From Cannabis sativa (Eukaryota > Streptophyta > Magnoliopsida > Rosales > Cannabaceae), in assembly GCF_029168945.1 (NCBI RefSeq), contig NC_083603.1, positions 5,208,001 to 5,272,000 of the forward strand: DNA of 64,000 bases, given 5' to 3'. A program made the translations under genes and the position numbers. A model generated the notes under the pieces. It was not told the DNA's origin. It made no database searches and saw nothing but the letters and a program-made list of their open reading frames with translations. This document shows, in pieces, positions 17,420 through 29,029 of the stretch. Each line of letters starts with the position of its first letter. The first letter of the stretch is position 1.

Positions 17420-20400
17420 CTACTTAGCACTCGATCTTTTCGACTTTCCTCTTTTCGCAAATTTGCCACCTTTTTTACCCCGGCTGTTACTCTTGCCCTT
17501 CAGATAAGAAATTTGCGTTGCCTTCTTATGTCTCTCCTTTCTAACTTGGTCAAGATCTTTGATTTCGGAACGTACATGAGCATTAGGCACGTGGTTCTGG
17601 TTTCGCTTACCCTTAAATTTTCTGTTATCACCTTGTGATCGCCCTGCAAAAGATCGTCCTGCATAGCCATGTCCACAATCATTGAGTAAATAATTTCTTC
17701 AATCAAATTTTAAACAGTAACAATTTTGTACCGACTTCCACAAAAAATGTAATGAATCGAAACAAGCATCCACTCGAGAATTTTACCAGGGCGTTCATCA
17801 GTATTCTCTTCACCACCTCTAAAAGATATTTTATTGTGTGAATGTTCTTTCCATTTCTTGTATATCCCAGTTTTGTTAGCTTTTACTCTTGCACCACTTT
17901 CTGTCTTTACCTACACACACATAAAGAGAAGAGTTAAGTTAAGCATTCCCTAGAACTAGAAGGGCTTTTATTGTATTAATTGATCTATTTTATAAGGCCA
18001 AACAACCAGCCAAAATCCATAGCAGGAAAAATCCTTATGTAAATCTTTTTTGGCAAAAATCCCCATATAATAATTTAGCAGCAAAAATCTCTTTGTGGTC
18101 ATTTTGTTACAATGTTAGTCCCTTTGTGGTTACAATTTCAGGGACTAATCCTGCATGAAATTTAAAGATTTAAGTGAACTATATAAGTGTAACAAAATGA
18201 TCTACATAGGGATTTTTACCGCCAAAAAATTTACATAAAGAGAGTGCAAGAAAGTGAACTATATAGGGATTTTTGCCGCAAATTTCCCTTCTTGCATGAG
18301 AAAGAGTTCAACTATGAGCAGATAACAAACTCCAGACAGAATGATGGTACAAACAACAGAGCTGGGAGAGATGTTTCTCCTTATATGTATTTACCAAAAT
18401 TAAAATAGGAGTTCAAAAATTACCTTCCCACTAGCTGTAACACGGTCACCACTATTTAATTTGATGTACTTTTTACTCCTCTGCCACCAAAATGATAATG
18501 AGGTTAGGGCAAGTTGTTTGGGTAATTATATGATAATAATGAAACATTATTAAATGCCGAATTAATGAAGCAAAAAGTGATCTATATATACCCTGTCCCA
18601 GTGATACACAGATTTTTGTCTCTGCATTCCTGCAGTATCATCGGCAACTAAATCTAACACCGCAGCTTCAAACCTAAAAGATAAAAGTGGTTTAGTTCAG
18701 TCCCAGCCACTACAGCATATAGCAACCAGAATAGAGAGAGAAATAGGCAAAAAGATAATACAATCACTAATCAGTGAGAAATCTGCAATTGCACTCTCCT
18801 GAAAATGAGCATAAGATTTACCTATTTGAACCGAATTCCTGGTTAGCTCCAACAGAGAGTCCTGACTCTGAAATCTGAAATAATAAAGAACATATAAATC
18901 AGATGCTTATTCAGATGGAAAAGAAAAAAAAAACCGGGACAGGGTGGAGATTCTACTTCTAGACATAACAATACATTTGCATATTGAAATGAAATTTAAT
19001 GGGAAGTTTGTACCCGTATTACTTACATGATTTGTCGGTATAGAACTTATAAAGAACTCTTCATCCTTGAAGTTTCTTTCTTTCCTTTTAGAACCAGCTT
19101 CTAACAATCAGGGACAAAAAACATTCAAACATTTAGATTGCTTTTGAAACAAATCTCACTTTTGAAAGACATGTAGAGAGAAAAAAAAAATACCAAGTAA
19201 TAGAGTTTTACTAAAACCAGATAAAATGCATGCGGTTAAACTTAAAGAAAATGTTAGATGACAAAAGTCAAACCTTTATTATCCTTTCCTATCACAGAAG
19301 CTCTGTCATCTTCTATTTCCTGCGACCAAGATATTTAAGGTAATTTTTAAGAGCAACACAATATTAATTGAAATCAAAACTCTAACTGGTGTTTGGTATG
19401 TGGGTTTGGGTTCTTGGGAATGGGAATGTTAAACCAAACCTATATTTGGTATAATTTTAGTGGAGGGCTTATGATTAAGCTGGCTCCCTTTTTAAATACT
19501 TCAGTGTGAGATTCCCTTAATTTCAGCCCCTCTCAACTAAACTGACCAAGTGAAACTCTTACAAAAAACACCCCATAAATGAGATTAGCTAAAAATAATT
19601 GTTCTCATCAATTGTGGTGATTAATTTAATAAAGTCAAAAGAAAGCTTTTACAGCACAATATTGTGAGATTACCTTCTCCGCAATAGTATTAGAACGCTG
19701 CTGTTGAACCAAGTTAATTATCTGCTCGTGAATAGCTCTTTTTTTCTTCATCACATCAGTCCATTGACTAGAAGAACCCTGCAAACAAGCCAGAAAAAGC
19801 ATTGAATATATATAATTACCCCACTGAATGAAAACATTGTTCCAGAGAGAGACTCTTAAAATCAGAATGCTAGTCACTTCAGAGAAAGAGAAAAAGAGGA
19901 AAATTTGAAAACACAAATGATCGATGCAGAGAGGTATAGAAGTTACCTGTAAATGCTTGGATTTAGCAGCTTCCCCTTCAGCTTCAAGTATGGTCTGCTT
20001 CGGTCTAGCAAATATTAGCTAGATTAAAAACCATGCATATATAACCTTGGAAAGAAAAGAAAAGGCATGGAAAACTAACCTAAATGTCTTCAAACGCTCA
20101 GAAAAAGCCAGTGCCATTAACTCTCCCCCACCAAGAACATTTTTGAACATTGGATGCAAACCTTCAGGAGGTAATTCCTTTGATCTTCTAATGGATTCCT
20201 TTGCAGGTGATGGTTTTGTCTTTGAATACAAACGAAATGCATTTACACAGGTTTTCATCAAAGAACTCAATTCGCCAGAGGAATCAATGACTTCCCTAAG
20301 TCTATCTGAAACAAGATCAATTACTGTCTGGGGAAAGCGTCCATAGACTGTTTCTCCATTTGCAATGGCATCATCAATTTTGGACAATATACCATCTTTA

Positions 20401-22084
20401 TCATCAAGAACTTCCTCCTCAGCTGGTGCAGGCCAAATTGGTTTCGAGAGAAATAGATGAAGATCCAAAAGATAAGGCATGTCCTCAGTTGTAACAAAAG
20501 AAAATGCAGTACCCTTTCGACCAGCCCTGGCAGCTCTTCCGACACGATGAACAAAAATTTTAGGCTTTGGAGGGAAATCCCAATTTATGACATTATCAAG
20601 CAACGGAATATCAATGCCCCTGGCTGCAACATCAGTCACAATGAGAAACATAGTTTTCCTTGCCCTAAACCTTGATATATTAATCTTGCGAGCATCTTGG
20701 TCCATATCACCATAGCATACAGAAGGCTCAATACCCTCTTCCCTAAACAACATATTAAGGAACTCAACATGATGCTTTGTGGACACAAATATTAATGTCT
20801 GCTCATCAGAACCAATTTGTTCCCTTACCAAATAAAGTAAAGCTGCATTCTTTTCTTCATGTCTTAAGGTGAAAAATGCAAGTTTCAAATCAGGGCTAAT
20901 CTTAGTTTCCAAATCAAGCCGCACAAGCAGAGGATCTCGCAAACCAGCCTTTGCGAACTCAGCAAGGGCACTAGGTAATGTTGCACTGAAAAGCAAAGTT
21001 TGACGATTTTCACTCAACTGCGCAAGAATCTTATGCAACTGCTCAGCAAAACCCATGCCAAATAGACAATCAGCTTCATCGAAAACAACATATTCTACAG
21101 TGCGCAGTGACATGTCATCCACCTCAGACAAATGGTGCATTAGCCTACCAGGAGTTGCAATTATGATATCAGGAGATTGGGCTAACTCTTCAAACTGACT
21201 TTCCATACTATCACCTCCAACTAGTAAACTAATACGAAGATCTGAAATAACAAATAAAAATTAAATTTAAGCCAATCTTCTTAAGTTTTTTTCTTTTGGA
21301 AAAAGAGACAAAGTTCACTTGTCTAAACCAATCTTCTTAAGTTAAACCAATCCACCCAAAAGCAAAAAAAAAACAGCTGATTCTAATTTACAAACCATCA
21401 TATAAATATCAAATAGAATTATTTAGGGTTTAGGGTTTAGGATCACCTTATTATCATTTTCCAATTCCTAATTTGACTCAAAAACCCAGCGACTCTAATT
21501 TACAAATAATCATATAAATGATATACAGAATTATTAAAATACTTTACTCCCCATAATTGTTGTCATGAACTTCAATCATTTACAACAGCCTTTGACGAAT
21601 TTAAGCATTACAAATTTATAAAAGTAAAACCTCTGTAAAATGAAAATAAAGAAATCATTCTATAACCAAATGCGGAAGAATTTTGTAAAAGGATACCTGT
21701 AAAGCGTCCGAGCTCCTTAGTGAACTTGTGCGTTTGAAGTGCCAAATCCCTGGTAGGAGAAAGGATTAGAGCTCTAACGCCGCTCTGAGGCACGTGCTGC
21801 TTCAATCGCTCAATCATGGGAACAAGAAAAGCGGCTGTCTTGCCGGAACCGGTACGGGCCATGGCTACAACGTCGTTTCCAGCGAGGATGAGAGGCATAG
21901 TTTTCCTCTGAATTGGAGTTGGGACAATGTAGCCCTTGCGCTTGATTCCTCGAAATACATTAGGACTTAGACCCAATGACTCGAAACCTCCTGACTTGGC
22001 CTTCTTTCTTTGCTTCTCCAACCGGATTAAATCTGCTTTCGAGCTCACTTGAATCTGAGTCGGTTTAGGTCTGCGATCCGCCAT
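17420..22084 (-). CDS. RH29: DEAD-box RNA helicase 29 (Dbp10/DDX54 type)
   Basis: ATP-dependent RNA helicase of the Dbp10/DDX54 family, expected in the nucleolus in 60S ribosome assembly. Exons in gene order: 22084-21697, 21241-20080, 20004-19947, 19778-19674, 19319-19274, 19100-19027, 18874-18822, 18673-18592, 18480-18424, 17910-17787, 17658-17420; 2388 nt, 795 aa (Arabidopsis RH29 about 845). Q motif [12 protein letters not shown] and PTPIQ (33-59), Walker A ARTGSGKT (76-83), DEAD (184-187), SAT (215-217), [11 protein letters not shown] (361-371). The C-terminal region ([32 protein letters not shown]) matches the family. The basic tail has few RGG motifs compared with Arabidopsis. An alternative acceptor 15 nt further into the last exon would also stay in frame. 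The start is the first ATG (MADRRPKP). Confidence 0.94.
18020..18290. mobile_element. Foldback MITE in RH29 intron
   Basis: Nested inverted repeats lie inside the RH29 intron 17911-18423: GGCAAAAATCCCCATATA at 18052 pairs with TATATAGGGATTTTTGCC at about 18260-18276, and a CATTTTGTTAC arm near 18100 pairs with GTAACAAAATG near 18190. This fits a small non-autonomous DNA transposon. Target duplication is unclear and the splice sites are untouched. Confidence 0.5.
21422..21441 (-). promoter_or_regulatory. Telo-box cluster in RH29 first intron
   Basis: Nearly three TTTAGGG units on the plus strand, i.e. AAACCCTAAACCCTAAA in gene orientation, lie in the intron between coding exons 1 and 2 (21242-21696). 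Telo-boxes (AAACCCTAA) near the 5' end are known in plant ribosomal-protein and translation genes. That fits a ribosome-biogenesis helicase, but function here is inferred. Confidence 0.5.
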
Positions 22085-22560
22085 TAGAGAGTTTCTGTTT
22101 CACACACAATTAATTTAGAAGCTTTGTAAATAATGTAAAATCACTCCAAATAACTCAAAGATATATGGTGCAATCCTAATTCAGTCTCAAACCAAGCTTA
22201 TTGCTAACAATTATGTCTATTAATATCATGAACAGTGGTAACTAGTGTGTAATTATCTTATTGTGAATTATTCAAGCGTTTCAACTCAAATGAACAGAGC
22301 ACAATAATTCCTTTTGTAATGGTTACCTGTCTACCAATCAAGCAGAGGACAATACCAGTGTGGTTGAAGTTGAACTTGAAAATAGAGAGGCGGAGGCCAC
22401 AAATCGTGGTTGAAATCGCAGAGAAACAATGGCTGAATACTCAGCCTTGTATCGTCGAGAACAGAGAGAAACGGAAGAAGAAGAAGAAGAATAGAAGGTT
22501 AGCCCTAAAATTAGTGGGCATTGGGCGGGGCTTTCACATATTGGGCTTTCAAATTTAAAA
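22085..22560 (-). promoter_or_regulatory. RH29 5' UTR, leader intron and promoter
   Basis: In gene orientation a donor (AGACAG|GTAACC, about 22328) and an acceptor (GAAACAG|AAACTC, about 22100) suggest an intron in the 5' UTR just before the ATG. Upstream, three TGGGC cores (22516, 22522 and 22542, plus strand) lie within 35 bp. They resemble site II elements, which often accompany telo-boxes in plant ribosome-related promoters. Confidence 0.45.
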
Positions 22561-22689
22561 GCATAAAATGACCAAAAAAAAAAAAAAGCTTGAAATAAGT
22601 TGAAGAATACCTTTTTTTTTATTCATTAATTAAAAATACCGTCATATTATATATGAGAAATTTATATGGTATACTAACTTTTATCAATT

Positions 22690-22950
22690 TTTTACAAAAA
22701 TACTGCCAGGCGGTATTTTTTTACTTTTTTACTGTTTTTTTTATAAATTTTATACTGCAATATACTGTGTTAAGTTTTTACTAGTGTTCTACTACTATTT
22801 TATAGTTGTTCTGCTGTTGTTTTGAGTTGTTCTGTTCTGTGTTCTACTGGTATTTTATAAAAATATAGTATTTTTAAAAACATTTCTATGTGAGTATTTT
22901 TGTAAAAGTTAACTCAAATTCCAGTATTTTTGTAAGTTTTCCTATTATAT
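22690..22950 (+). repeat. ATACTGCC/GGCGGTATTTTT dispersed repeat
   Basis: ACAAAAATACTGCCAGGC and the following GGTATTTTTTT, TTTTATACTGCA and TATACTGTGTT recur in reverse orientation at about 16140-16385 inside the insertion at 15568-16439. CAAAAATAC-type motifs at the far end (about 22890-22940) suggest inverted ends. Non-coding. Confidence 0.5.
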
Positions 22951-23561
22951 TACATTAAAATATACCCACATTTGTGAGTGAGTTGTCCAATATACTTTCA
23001 CCATTTATTTAAGTCTGTACATAATTTATATTAACTTAAGGGATATTATAGGGACATCATCTATAAAAGTGGGTATATCTTAAAGAATATTAAAATAAAG
23101 GTAAAAATTAAAACATGTAAAGTAAAGTAGGTATACAATGTAATTTCCTCAAATAGATTGGGATAATTTCAAAAACCCCAAAAATAATAAAAAAAAAATA
23201 CAAAAATACGGTCTCTACGGAATTTATAATATTTTTATGGTTTTTAAATTTTATTTACACAGACGCAAGTGAAGATCCCACAGAAATTTATCACATCAAA
23301 CACTAATAGATTCAAGTCAAGAAAACATTGTCGACAAAACCAGATCAAGATCCATCATTGCTGCCAATCCGCTTAGGGTAGTGGGACTAGGATCTTCTTA
23401 CACCTCTATCCTCAGTACATTTCATCTTGAGGGGTCGTATTAGGAATTATAGTTTAAGGTGTTAGTTAGCTTTGTTGTAGCAACTAGTTAGTTGGTTATA
23501 TTTAGATATTGTTTTTCTCTTGTATTCATAACACACAAGTATCTTATAATACTCCATCAAT

Positions 23562-23604
23562 AAGATCAATCTTAGTGTTCAAAAAAAAAAAAAGATCAAT
23601 CTTA
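23562..23604 (+). mobile_element. Poly(A)-only retroposon insertion
   Basis: AAGATCAATCTTA occurs at 23562-23574 and 23592-23604. Between the copies are only GTGTTC and eleven As. Same structure as 11512-11553 and 11577-11627. Confidence 0.6.
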
Positions 23605-23634
23605 TATTCCTAATAGTTTTGTAAATAAGCTGGC

Positions 23635-23900
23635 TAGCAAAATACAGCCTTGTCCATCTTTTAGCTTTAGGTACATTCATGTAAAAGATGTCATATATTC
23701 AAAATGTAACAATGAAATTGTTCTTGCATATATGGCTGGTTGTTACTGCTAATTTTTTATTTACTTTCCTTGTTAACTAGAAAAGATTCACACAATAATA
23801 TTGATTGACCATCCCAAATATTATTATTCAGACTTCAATTGGTGATTTAATTAAGCAGCAAAACAGAACCAAATGGTACCAATATATTTAGGCTAGGCTA
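23635..23900 (+). repeat. Second copy of the INO80 3' flank
   Basis: GCTAGCAAAATACAGCCTTG, TCTTTTAGCTTTAGGTA, TTCATGTAAAAGATGTCATA and later TTAATTAAGCAGCAAAACAG and CCAATATATTTA match 11071-11370 in the same order and orientation. No INO80 coding sequence is seen beside it. Confidence 0.65.
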
Positions 23901-24268
23901 AGCTTTCGGCGCTCTCTTCCTCTTCTCGCTCTAAAGAACCACCAACCCGGCGATACTGAATTTTCTGGAGTAACAAGACACAATTTGTTTTCAAATCTTA
24001 GTAAATCATCATTTTCTCTGGTTCACTTTGAATCAAGATCCAAGAGTAACATGTTAGTATGCAAGCATGTCAGACTAAGCTTTCCAGTTTTTATATTCAT
24101 TTGGTTAATCTCTCATAAAAACATTAGTTTTCAGAAACTAAACAATTTTAAATGAAGTGATTGTGTTTATTGGGGATTTTGAGAAATAATTCCTAGTCAA
24201 ATTACACCATACACTGACATACACAACTCACTCTTTAGCAGCAGTGTTTTTTTTTTTTTTTTTTTGTA

Positions 24269-24320
24269 GTCCCACATGGATGGCGTAACAAAATGAAAGA
24301 AGACAAAGGTGTCATAAAAA
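24269..24320 (+). promoter_or_regulatory. U2 snRNA promoter: USE and TATA
   Basis: GTCCCACATGG at 24269-24279 matches the plant snRNA upstream sequence element RTCCCACATCG with one mismatch. A TATA-like CATAAAAA lies at 24313-24320. The gap of about 33 bp between them is the spacing of RNA polymerase II snRNA genes in plants (Pol III genes have about 10 bp less). The TATA is about 25-32 bp before the RNA start. Confidence 0.75.
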
Positions 24321-24344
24321 GAGAAGAAGAACAGTGAACAATTC

Positions 24345-24540
24345 ATACCTTTCTCGGCCTTTTGGCTAAGATCAAGTGTAGTATCTGTTCTTATCAGTTT
24401 AATATCTGATATGTGAGTCAATGACTCACACGATATTAAATTAATTTTTGTAAGGGGAGAGCCCATCACAGTGGCTTGCTGCTGGGGCTCTCGAGTGTCG
24501 CCTATGTCTTGCACTACAGCATAGGCAGGCGCACCCTACC
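24345..24540 (+). ncRNA. U2: U2 spliceosomal RNA
   Basis: RNA of the U2 snRNP, which pairs with the intron branch site. The 5' part ATACCTTTCTCGGCCTTTTG and beyond is the conserved U2 start. The branch-recognition motif GTAGTA is at 24378-24383. Stem IIa is GTGAGTC (24413-24419) pairing with GACTCAC (24423-24429). The Sm site AATTTTTG is at 24443-24450. The 3' stem-loops end near GCACCCTACC. The length is 196 nt, normal for plant U2. Sequence and promoter look intact, so it is probably expressed. The 3' end and 3' box are estimated. Confidence 0.93.
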
Positions 24541-24947
24541 AAAACTACTCTAATCTTCACTTTGCCTAATTTAACTCAATAAATCTAATATTTGGGTTTT
24601 GCCTAATGTGAAATTCTTGCATTTGATTTGCTCACAAAATCTGGAACCCAACATAATCTGACATGAACTTTGTTCAAATTATCGATTCGAGTTAAAAAGA
24701 AGAGCATTCAGAATAACTACAATAGTTATATAAAAGTGAAGATGTATATAGCAAAAGTAACACTGACAAGGCTTAAATTCCAATCCACACAACAAACATG
24801 AACATCTCCAGCAAATCCTTTTACTACAAGTGGACTGATTTGTTTTTCACTATAACATAGTTCTCACCCGAAAACCAACTATTGCACAAACGAAAACAGA
24901 ATATATAAGGCTTATAGTCGACCGAGGTTTCCGGGTTTTGCTAACCT
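24541..24947. other. Convergent spacer between U2 and SFGH
   Basis: About 400 bp between the U2 3' end and the stop codon of the opposing SFGH gene. It probably contains the SFGH 3' UTR. No further feature seen. Confidence 0.4.
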
Positions 24948-27900
24948 TCATGGGAGATTAAGAGCTTGAGCATGGTGGCTAATGTGATCATCTATGAAGG
25001 TGGCAATGAAATAGTAAGAGTGATCGTATCCGGGCTGCATTCGCAGTAGCAATGGAACATTAGCAGCTTTGCAAGCCTCTTGGAACTTGTGCGGCATTAA
25101 CTGATCGGCCAAGAACTTGTCATCTTCTCCCTGCATTAAAGAAGCAGTCATATTTTTGAAAAGAATGGAGCCAATTTTGTCATAACAAAGACAAGGTAAT
25201 TTTGTTTTCTACTTTAAAGGAAGTTTGCTCCTGTAGATTGTATCATGAATTTGCAATATCGGCTTAACTCAAATGAAATAGAGACATACATTCTTCTACC
25301 TAAACCTGAACGACATGCAGTTCTTCACAGAAAGATCCAATCTTCTAAATTTCGATTCTTTTTAAGTCACTTTCATGACTTCACACAAACCTAATCACGC
25401 AACCCAAGTGTTAGCCTTTTGCAAGCTCACGCTTCTGAGGGATTAGCTATCTCGAAGCAAGTGCCTTCTCTTACCGAAGTTGTCATCCGAAAGGCTTGTT
25501 CTCACTTCGTACTTACTCTAAATTTAAAGGCTAATCTCACCGATGGTCATGAGACTCGTACTTACTCCTAATATTTGAAGAGAACAAATAAATATATCTA
25601 TTTCCAAGAGATTTTTATTTATAGTAATTCTAGTATGATAAAATTCCAGCCCAAAAACTTTTGAGACTTGATAACTTTAGTTACAATATCCGAAATCAAA
25701 CCGGCCCACTCGTTTAACACAACAAGTTTTTAATGATGAACTTAGGAACATAACAACACAAACAGCTGCAGTCATGTGTAAACGAAAATTAAATATTCGA
25801 CAAAATAGTACGTACCTGATCGATTAGAATTGTTGCTGAAACGTCACGGAACTTAGCTACAAGGTTAGTGGCATCATATTCCTGCATTTTAACAATTATA
25901 TTATCAAGTATAAACACTTCGAACTCGAGAAATGTTGCATTTGTTAAATTGTGTAGCAACTAACCTCCCAATCAGCTTTGTTGCCACCAAGATAGTTTGT
26001 GAAAGCTTTCTGGCCCCAAGGACAGTTTGTAGGATTCACAATTGGTGCAAAGGCTGATGCTGACTAGAATACGAAGAATCGGAAAAAATACCCAAAAAAA
26101 AAAAGAACAGATTTTAAGTTGTTCTATGGAAACAATGATTTATGATAGAAAAACGTTTCTCCGAGTTTTCAAAGAACTTCAGATGATTAGCTGAATCTCA
26201 ACCCTTTTAAGTGCACTCAACGGTGATTACCTTATACTTGTCGAGATTTTTAAGGTAGATTGTTAGAGCACCATGCCCACCCATGGAATGACCAGATATC
26301 GAGGCACGTGAAGTATCGAGCTGTGGAAAATTTTCTTTCACAAGGTTTGGCAACTCCTTGACAACATAATCATACATACGCCAGTTCTTCCACTTCTCTT
26401 GTGTAGCATTGAGATAAAATCCAGCACCTGGTTAAAAGAAAATAATGATTAGATAAATAACTTAGCACATTTTGATAAAAGCTCACTTCCTAACAAAGCT
26501 TGTACACCTTTTCTTTATATTGTTTTCATTAAAACAATTTAATGGTTTTTTTTTCCTCTTTTCGGAATCATAATTCAGTGTACTATGCTAACCAAATGCC
26601 CATGATAAACAAAGCATTGGTAGGGAGAAAATGGCATCTTCAATTGCACTATATTTTTATACGAAAATTTTAAATGAAGTAACAATTTCACTTGATAAGA
26701 AAGAACTATACTAGGAGTTGGGCCTAAGTAGACAAAAGTTGATAATATATAACCGAAATTCAAATTACATTGAGAGCATCCAAGTTGACATGAGCATGCT
26801 CAATGCTTATTATAGAGATTGAAGACAATGCCAAGATGCAAGACGAGCACCCAAAAGTTTTTCCAAGGACGTATAACAATTTAATGTTAGAAAATCTTAT
26901 GCAGAATGAAAAATAATCAGCTTTGTGCGGCTTACCTACACCGAAATCCCAGCTATCTGCCTCTCCTTCCACATTCAAACCTCCTGTAAATTATAAAGAA
27001 AAGAAAAAAAACAGTAAGACATACTCCACAGTCAGGGCATGACTAAAATGAACTGCTAATTTTGTATGAGGTTTCAAAATTCCCTAGGTTGTACTCAGTT
27101 TTTATGAGGTACCATGAAATAGAAAAGTGGGGTTAATCTACCGAATTATCTTAATGCATTGAGCAAGAAAATATATAACAAGACAGTCATAAGCTGATAA
27201 ATTTTACTGATCAATAATAGGCTATATTGGGTATAGATGCCAAGTGTTTTTCTTTCTAAACCATGCATGTGTTTTTACTTACCCTATAGAAACACAAGTT
27301 TCGCAGAATCTTTGACACAGTTAGATAGATTAAGAAAGGATAAAAGAAAGTCTATTGCTTTGACATAATGGTTTGCCTTACAAAAGAATAAAAGTCGAAT
27401 AACTAAATATAAGCGAGATAAGCCCTATTCCTCCTTCCCAATGGCCAATCCACCACTTCACTTATTTACTACTAACTTAATACCGGAAAAACAAGAAAAG
27501 TGGCACTAGAAAAGCAAATAGAGAGAGTACAAGACAGAACTAAATAGGTGTAGAGTTCAGAGTAGCGAAGAGGCTTTGATGAAGAAGTGAAGTACAAAGT
27601 GAATTTCTCATGTCCCTCCGAATCATTTTTATGCAAAAATACCAAATAACAGACACTCAAAATAGTTGCATGCTACTCTAAAGCAATAAGAAAAACACAG
27701 AATTTACAGTGTTAAAATATATTGAAGTTTTGGCAGCTCTGGTAATGCTGCTATCGAAATTTGTCATTCCAATTCAAACATGAAAAATAAATACATTACA
27801 AAAGTTGCTTACTTGGAGATGTGTCAGGAACAATCAGAGCAACACTCTCACTTGAAGCAGCACGTTGTGCTCCAGACTTTGTTATAAAATTCTCATCTGA

Positions 27901-28712
27901 GCAAGTGAGGCCTGAGAGCCAGTAAAGCACCTGTTCATTGATAGAAATGCAAACTTTTACATTCATGTAATTATGTTGTGATACACAAAAGCTGGCTGGC
28001 ATAGTTAAATATGGAAAGAAAAACTTCTCAATACCAAGAAAAACACTTCCAAAATCCTTTCTAAAATGACTCAATTAGCAAAAAATTTACACAAGAAGCT
28101 TCTGAGCTTAGATGTTGTACTCACTGATTGTAGTAATAAATCAAGATTGATTATAATCACAAACATGTCATAGTTTACACAAATGTTTTCTAATTTGTAA
28201 CTCTAAAAAGAAATTGGGAACTTGCTTTAACCAATCTCTGGTAAATAACAGTCATAATTCCCTACATTTTCTCTTCTTTTAGCATCTGGGCAAGATCACA
28301 ATTTTCATGAAAAAAATTTCCTTTAATCAAAATTTGAGAAAAGGATTAAATTCTAACATGCAAATTCAGAACATCCCAACTCCATTAATTATCAACCAAA
28401 ACAAAGTAAGAATAATCCCAACAAAACCTATACAATTTCACCTTATAACATAAACCCATCTAATAAAATTGCAGCTTTATGAAAACCCAGATGCCAAGTT
28501 CCAATCTTGAGAAGAATATGGAAATGGGTACGTGAGAAAATTGAAGATAATGATTAACTTACAGGAAATTTTTTGGAAAGAGATTGAGGAGAAGGAGGGA
28601 AGTAGATGTGGAAAGTCATGGAGCAACCGAGAGTTGGGCTGAAATGCTTGTATCTCTTGTTGAATCCTCCAAACATCTTTGAGCTGCTGATCTCAGTCGG
28701 TTTGGTATCCAT
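24948..28712 (-). CDS. SFGH: S-formylglutathione hydrolase (esterase D)
   Basis: Hydrolyses S-formylglutathione to formate and glutathione, the step after formaldehyde dehydrogenase in formaldehyde detoxification; a cytosolic serine hydrolase. Exons in gene order: 28712-28563, 27930-27813, 26983-26936, 26427-26231, 26063-25965, 25881-25816, 25130-24948; 861 nt, 286 aa (Arabidopsis 284). Alpha/beta-hydrolase fold with [26 protein letters not shown] and [12 protein letters not shown]. The nucleophile elbow is GHSMGG with Ser153, Asp is in GEDDKF (229/230) and His263 is in GYDHSYYF, so the triad is complete. No signal peptide. All introns are GT-AG; the largest (931 nt before exon 3 and 632 nt after exon 1) hold no recognised gene. 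Confidence 0.96.
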
Positions 28713-29029
28713 CTTGATCTTCCTGAATTCGAATTGAGTCGTCTTCTTCTTGCTCTAGAAGCTTATACAGGAGTGAGTATAGTGAGTGAGATAATGGAAA
28801 AATCTTATTAAAAATAATCTAAAGAATAACTTTTGTTTTACAAAATTTCTATTTTTTTTTAAGGACAAAATATCTATTTAATTTGCTAAAAAATTCTATA
28901 TATTTTAATTATATTTATAAAGAGAAATTTTATGTACCTGAATATTAAAAAGTAAATAACTTAAGTTAAATTTAAATAACTTAAGTAAATAACTCAATAT
29001 TAAATTTAAGCATACAATTTTTTTTGACT
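28713..29029 (-). promoter_or_regulatory. SFGH upstream region
   Basis: The 5' UTR and promoter of SFGH must lie here. A short TCTTCTTCTTGCTC-type leader precedes the ATG (seen reversed at 28740-28760), then AT-rich DNA follows. No specific element was identified. Confidence 0.35.

Larger units (their letters stand above)
22561..24268. other. Intergenic repeats between RH29 and U2
   Basis: Contains a diverged copy of the ATACTGCCAGGCGGTATTTTT repeat (22690-22950), an LTR-like stretch at about 23380-23560 that I cannot classify, a poly(A) micro-insertion (23562-23604) and the second copy of the INO80 flank (23635-23900). No protein-coding gene seen. Confidence 0.45.

Noticed and set aside
21422..21441. 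Interstitial telomere or chromosome-end sequence
   Set aside because: Fewer than three TTTAGGG units inside a gene intron; a telo-box is the simpler reading.
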